Shown here piece by piece: positions 62,249 through 64,000 of a stretch of DNA of 64,000 nucleotides (positions are counted from its first letter, which is position 1; every line of letters starts with the position of its first letter). The notes beneath the pieces are model-generated. The model was not told where the DNA came from. It did no database searches and saw only the letters and a list, made by a program, of their open reading frames with translations. The DNA lies in contig NZ_CP050975.2 in the NCBI RefSeq assembly GCF_012273515.2, forward strand, positions 7,750,001-7,814,000, in the 5' to 3' direction. Source of the DNA: Streptomyces sp. RPA4-2. GTDB taxonomy: Bacteria; Actinomycetota; Actinomycetes; Streptomycetales; Streptomycetaceae. The position numbers and the translations under genes are program-made.

Positions 62249-62626
62249 TCACTCGCCCTGCTGGGCCTGCTGCTGGGCGACGGACTTGCGGACCTCGTCC
62301 ATGTCCAGCTTCCGGGCCTGTCCGATGACGTCCTCCAGAGCGGCCTCGGGCAGCGCACCGGGCTGGGAGAAGATCGCGACCTGGTCGCGGACGATCATCA
62401 GGGTCGGGATGGACTGGATCTCGAAGGCCGCGGCCAGCTCCGGCTGCGCCTCCGTGTCCACCTTGGCGAAGACCAGGTCGGGGTTGGCCTCGGCGGCCTT
62501 CTCGTAGACCGGGGCGAACTGGCGGCACGGGCCGCACCACGAGGCCCAGAAGTCGATCAGGACGAACTCGTTGTCCGTGACCGTCTGGTCGAAGTTCTCC
62601 TTGGTCAGCTCCATCGTCCTGCTCAT
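62249..62626 (-). CDS. trxA: Thioredoxin
   Basis: The 125-residue protein is a thioredoxin with the active site WCGPC (residues 30-34), IDFWASW before it and the cis-Pro in SIPTLMI. The C-terminal 15 residues (AQQQAQQGE-like) are a short extra Gln-rich tail. It reduces disulfides in the cytoplasm. GAGGTAG precedes ATG 62626. It is divergent from a disulfide reductase-type flavoprotein 135 bp away. There is no trxB gene nearby, so this is an accessory thioredoxin. Confidence 0.95.
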   Translation of the reverse strand: MSRTMELTKENFDQTVTDNEFVLIDFWASWCGPCRQFAPVYEKAAEANPDLVFAKVDTEAQPELAAAFEIQSIPTLMIVRDQVAIFSQPGALPEAALEDVIGQARKLDMDEVRKSVAQQQAQQGE

Positions 62627-62761
62627 GGCGTGACTACCTCTCCCTGCTCTCGGGCCTCGGGCCTCGGGGCGAAGCCGGTGTCCACAACACCGTCCCCCAG
62701 CGGCGTATTCCGCGCACGTACCCATGTGGCCACGGCGCACACCAACAACCAGACTGGGCGC

Positions 62762-64000
62762 ATGACGGAAACGGAATCCATCGCCTACGACGTAGTGGTG
62801 CTCGGCGCCGGCCCCGTGGGGGAGAACGTCGCCGACCGCGCCCGCGCGGCCGGCCTCTCCGCCGCGATCGTGGAGAACGAGCTGGTCGGAGGCGAGTGCT
62901 CGTACTGGGCCTGCATGCCCAGCAAGGCCCTCCTGCGCCCGGCCATCGCCCGCGCCGACGCCCGCCGCGTGCCCGGCCTGAGCGGGGCCGTGCAGGGCCC
63001 GCTCGACGCCCCCGCGGTCCTCGCCCACCGTGACTACTACACCTCCCACTGGAAGGACGACGGACAGGTCGCCTGGCTCGACGGCATCGGAGCCGATCTC
63101 CACCGCGGACACGGGCGTCTCGCCGGGCCGCGCCGGGTGAGCGTCGAGGGCCCCGACGGCGAGCTGCGGTTCCTCACCGCGCGGCACGCGGTCGCCGTGT
63201 GCACCGGCACCCGCGCGCTGCTGCCCGGCCTGCCCGGACTCGCCGAGGTCAAGCCCTGGACCAGCCGCGAGGCCACCAGCGCCCACGAGGTGCCGGACCG
63301 GCTCATCGTGGTCGGCGGCGGTGTGGTCGCCGTCGAGATGGCCACGGCCTGGCAGGCGCTCGGCTCCCGGGTCACCGTCCTCGTCCGCGGTCACGCGCTG
63401 CTGCCCAGGATGGAGCCCTTCGCCGGTGAGCTGGTCGCCGACGCGCTCAAGGAGGCGGGCGCCGACGTCCGCACCGGTACCGCGGTGACCGGGGTGACGC
63501 GCGAGGGCGCGACCGTGGTGGCCCTGACGGACACCGGCGACCGCATCGAGGCGGACGAGATCCTCTTCGCCACCGGGCGGGTGCCCCACACCGAGGACAT
63601 CGGCCTCGACACGGTCGGCCTGGAGCCGGGGTCGTGGCTCGACGTCGACGACAGCCTGCGGGTGACGGGCAGCGAGTGGCTGTACGCCGTCGGAGACGTC
63701 AACCACCGCGCGCTCCTCACCCACCAGGGCAAGTACCAGGCGAGGATCGCGGGTGCCGCCATCGCCGCCCGCGCCGCCGGCGTCCCGCTCCTGGAGACCG
63801 ACCTCTGGGGCGCGCACGCCGCGACCGCCGACCACGCGGCCGTCCCCCAGGTCGTCTTCACCGACCCGGAGGCCGCCGCCGTGGGCCTCTCCCTCGCCGA
63901 GGCCGAGAGCGCGGGGCTGCGGGTCCGCGCCGTCGACGTCGACATGTCGTCCGTGGCGGGCGCCGGCCTGTACGCCGACGGCTACCGCGGCAAGGCCCGC
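62762..64000 (+). CDS. Pyridine nucleotide-disulfide oxidoreductase (dihydrolipoamide dehydrogenase/mercuric reductase family), 3' truncated
   Basis: The frame is open from ATG 62762 to the window edge (413 codons; the last ~60 are missing). FAD motif VVVLGAGPVGENVADRARAAG is followed by the redox-active CSYWAC (CxxxxC) in GGECSYWACMPSKALLRP. NAD-binding VVGGGVVAVEMATAWQALG is in the middle and YAVGDVNHRALLTHQG marks the second FAD contact. The dimerization domain starts at VPQVVFTDPEAAAVG. The His-Glu pair of dihydrolipoamide dehydrogenases would lie beyond the edge, so Lpd, mercuric reductase or mycothione reductase-like function cannot be separated. Confidence 0.88.
   Translation, partial: MTETESIAYDVVVLGAGPVGENVADRARAAGLSAAIVENELVGGECSYWACMPSKALLRPAIARADARRVPGLSGAVQGPLDAPAVLAHRDYYTSHWKDDGQVAWLDGIGADLHRGHGRLAGPRRVSVEGPDGELRFLTARHAVAVCTGTRALLPGLPGLAEVKPWTSREATSAHEVPDRLIVVGGGVVAVEMATAWQALGSRVTVLVRGHALLPRMEPFAGELVADALKEAGADVRTGTAVTGVTREGATVVALTDTGDRIEADEILFATGRVPHTEDIGLDTVGLEPGSWLDVDDSLRVTGSEWLYAVGDVNHRALLTHQGKYQARIAGAAIAARAAGVPLLETDLWGAHAATADHAAVPQVVFTDPEAAAVGLSLAEAESAGLRVRAVDVDMSSVAGAGLYADGYRGKAR

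Overview
The window is high-GC actinobacterial chromosome and almost certainly Streptomyces. The grounds are the strong GC bias at codon third positions, frequent GTG/TTG starts, Tat and lipobox signals, two large ATP-binding LuxR regulators, a complete ergothioneine operon (egtABCD), and a gene order from the SCO0930-type lipoprotein through rmdA, sdhCAB and olsBA that matches what I remember of the S. coelicolor SCO0920-SCO0930 region. I recognised no rRNA, tRNA, insertion sequence, CRISPR array or prophage. The DNA looks like ordinary chromosomal-arm or near-core sequence.

Layout. 1-7000: the end of a LysX-type lysyl-tRNA synthetase, then envelope genes (polysaccharide deacetylase, class F-like sortase beside a secreted anchored protein, DUF4239 membrane protein, proline-rich surface protein, SCO0930-type lipoprotein). 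7287-10231: an S-adenosylmethionine-dependent methyltransferase translationally coupled to the PAS-GGDEF-EAL cyclic-di-GMP enzyme rmdA. 10303-15149: large LuxR regulator, alpha/beta hydrolase, SDR. 15380-19760: LysR regulator divergent from a second-type succinate dehydrogenase/fumarate reductase (sdhCAB). 20006-21609: ornithine-lipid acyltransferase pair. 21753-31438: GH95 fucosidase, UvrA-like ABC protein, LLM flavin oxidoreductase, Tat-exported FAD dehydrogenase, aldo/keto reductase. 31439-33926: an unusual 565-bp leader carrying a perfect CebR-type operator, a strong hairpin and an AT-rich stretch, in front of a one-protein sigma/zinc anti-sigma/transmembrane/ricin-lectin fusion. 34009-40950: lipoprotein deacetylase, DUF4232 lipoprotein, Ser/Thr kinase divergent from an ECF sigma factor, HAD phosphatase, dodecin, orphan sugar-binding lipoprotein with a DasR-like site. 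40978-48398: a SecY paralogue, a second large LuxR regulator, and a run of small enzymes including a virginiamycin B lyase. 48687-53150: egtABCD. 53431-64000: PARG-like protein, PemK-like protein, flotillin with a small partner, amidase, a LacI/pobA/aldehyde-dehydrogenase aromatic-acid module, thioredoxin, and a truncated flavin disulfide reductase.

Themes. Many genes act at or outside the membrane or on carbohydrates (two deacetylases, GH95, a solute-binding lipoprotein, a lectin-tipped sigma fusion), and two of the best regulatory motifs, CebR-like and DasR-like, also belong to sugar control. Redox genes form a second theme (ergothioneine, thioredoxin, disulfide reductase, Sdh, several flavoenzymes). 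Intergenic regions are unusually rich in short tandem repeats (units of 6, 8, 12, 13-14, 18, 20 and 36 bp), and one 12-bp array runs into the 3' end of egtA. Three genes (deacetylase at 1398, proline-rich protein at 4998, tandem GNAT at 46877) show single-indel frame breaks, which could be sequence errors or real disruptions.

All assignments come from reading the sequence and remembered family knowledge. No database search was run.
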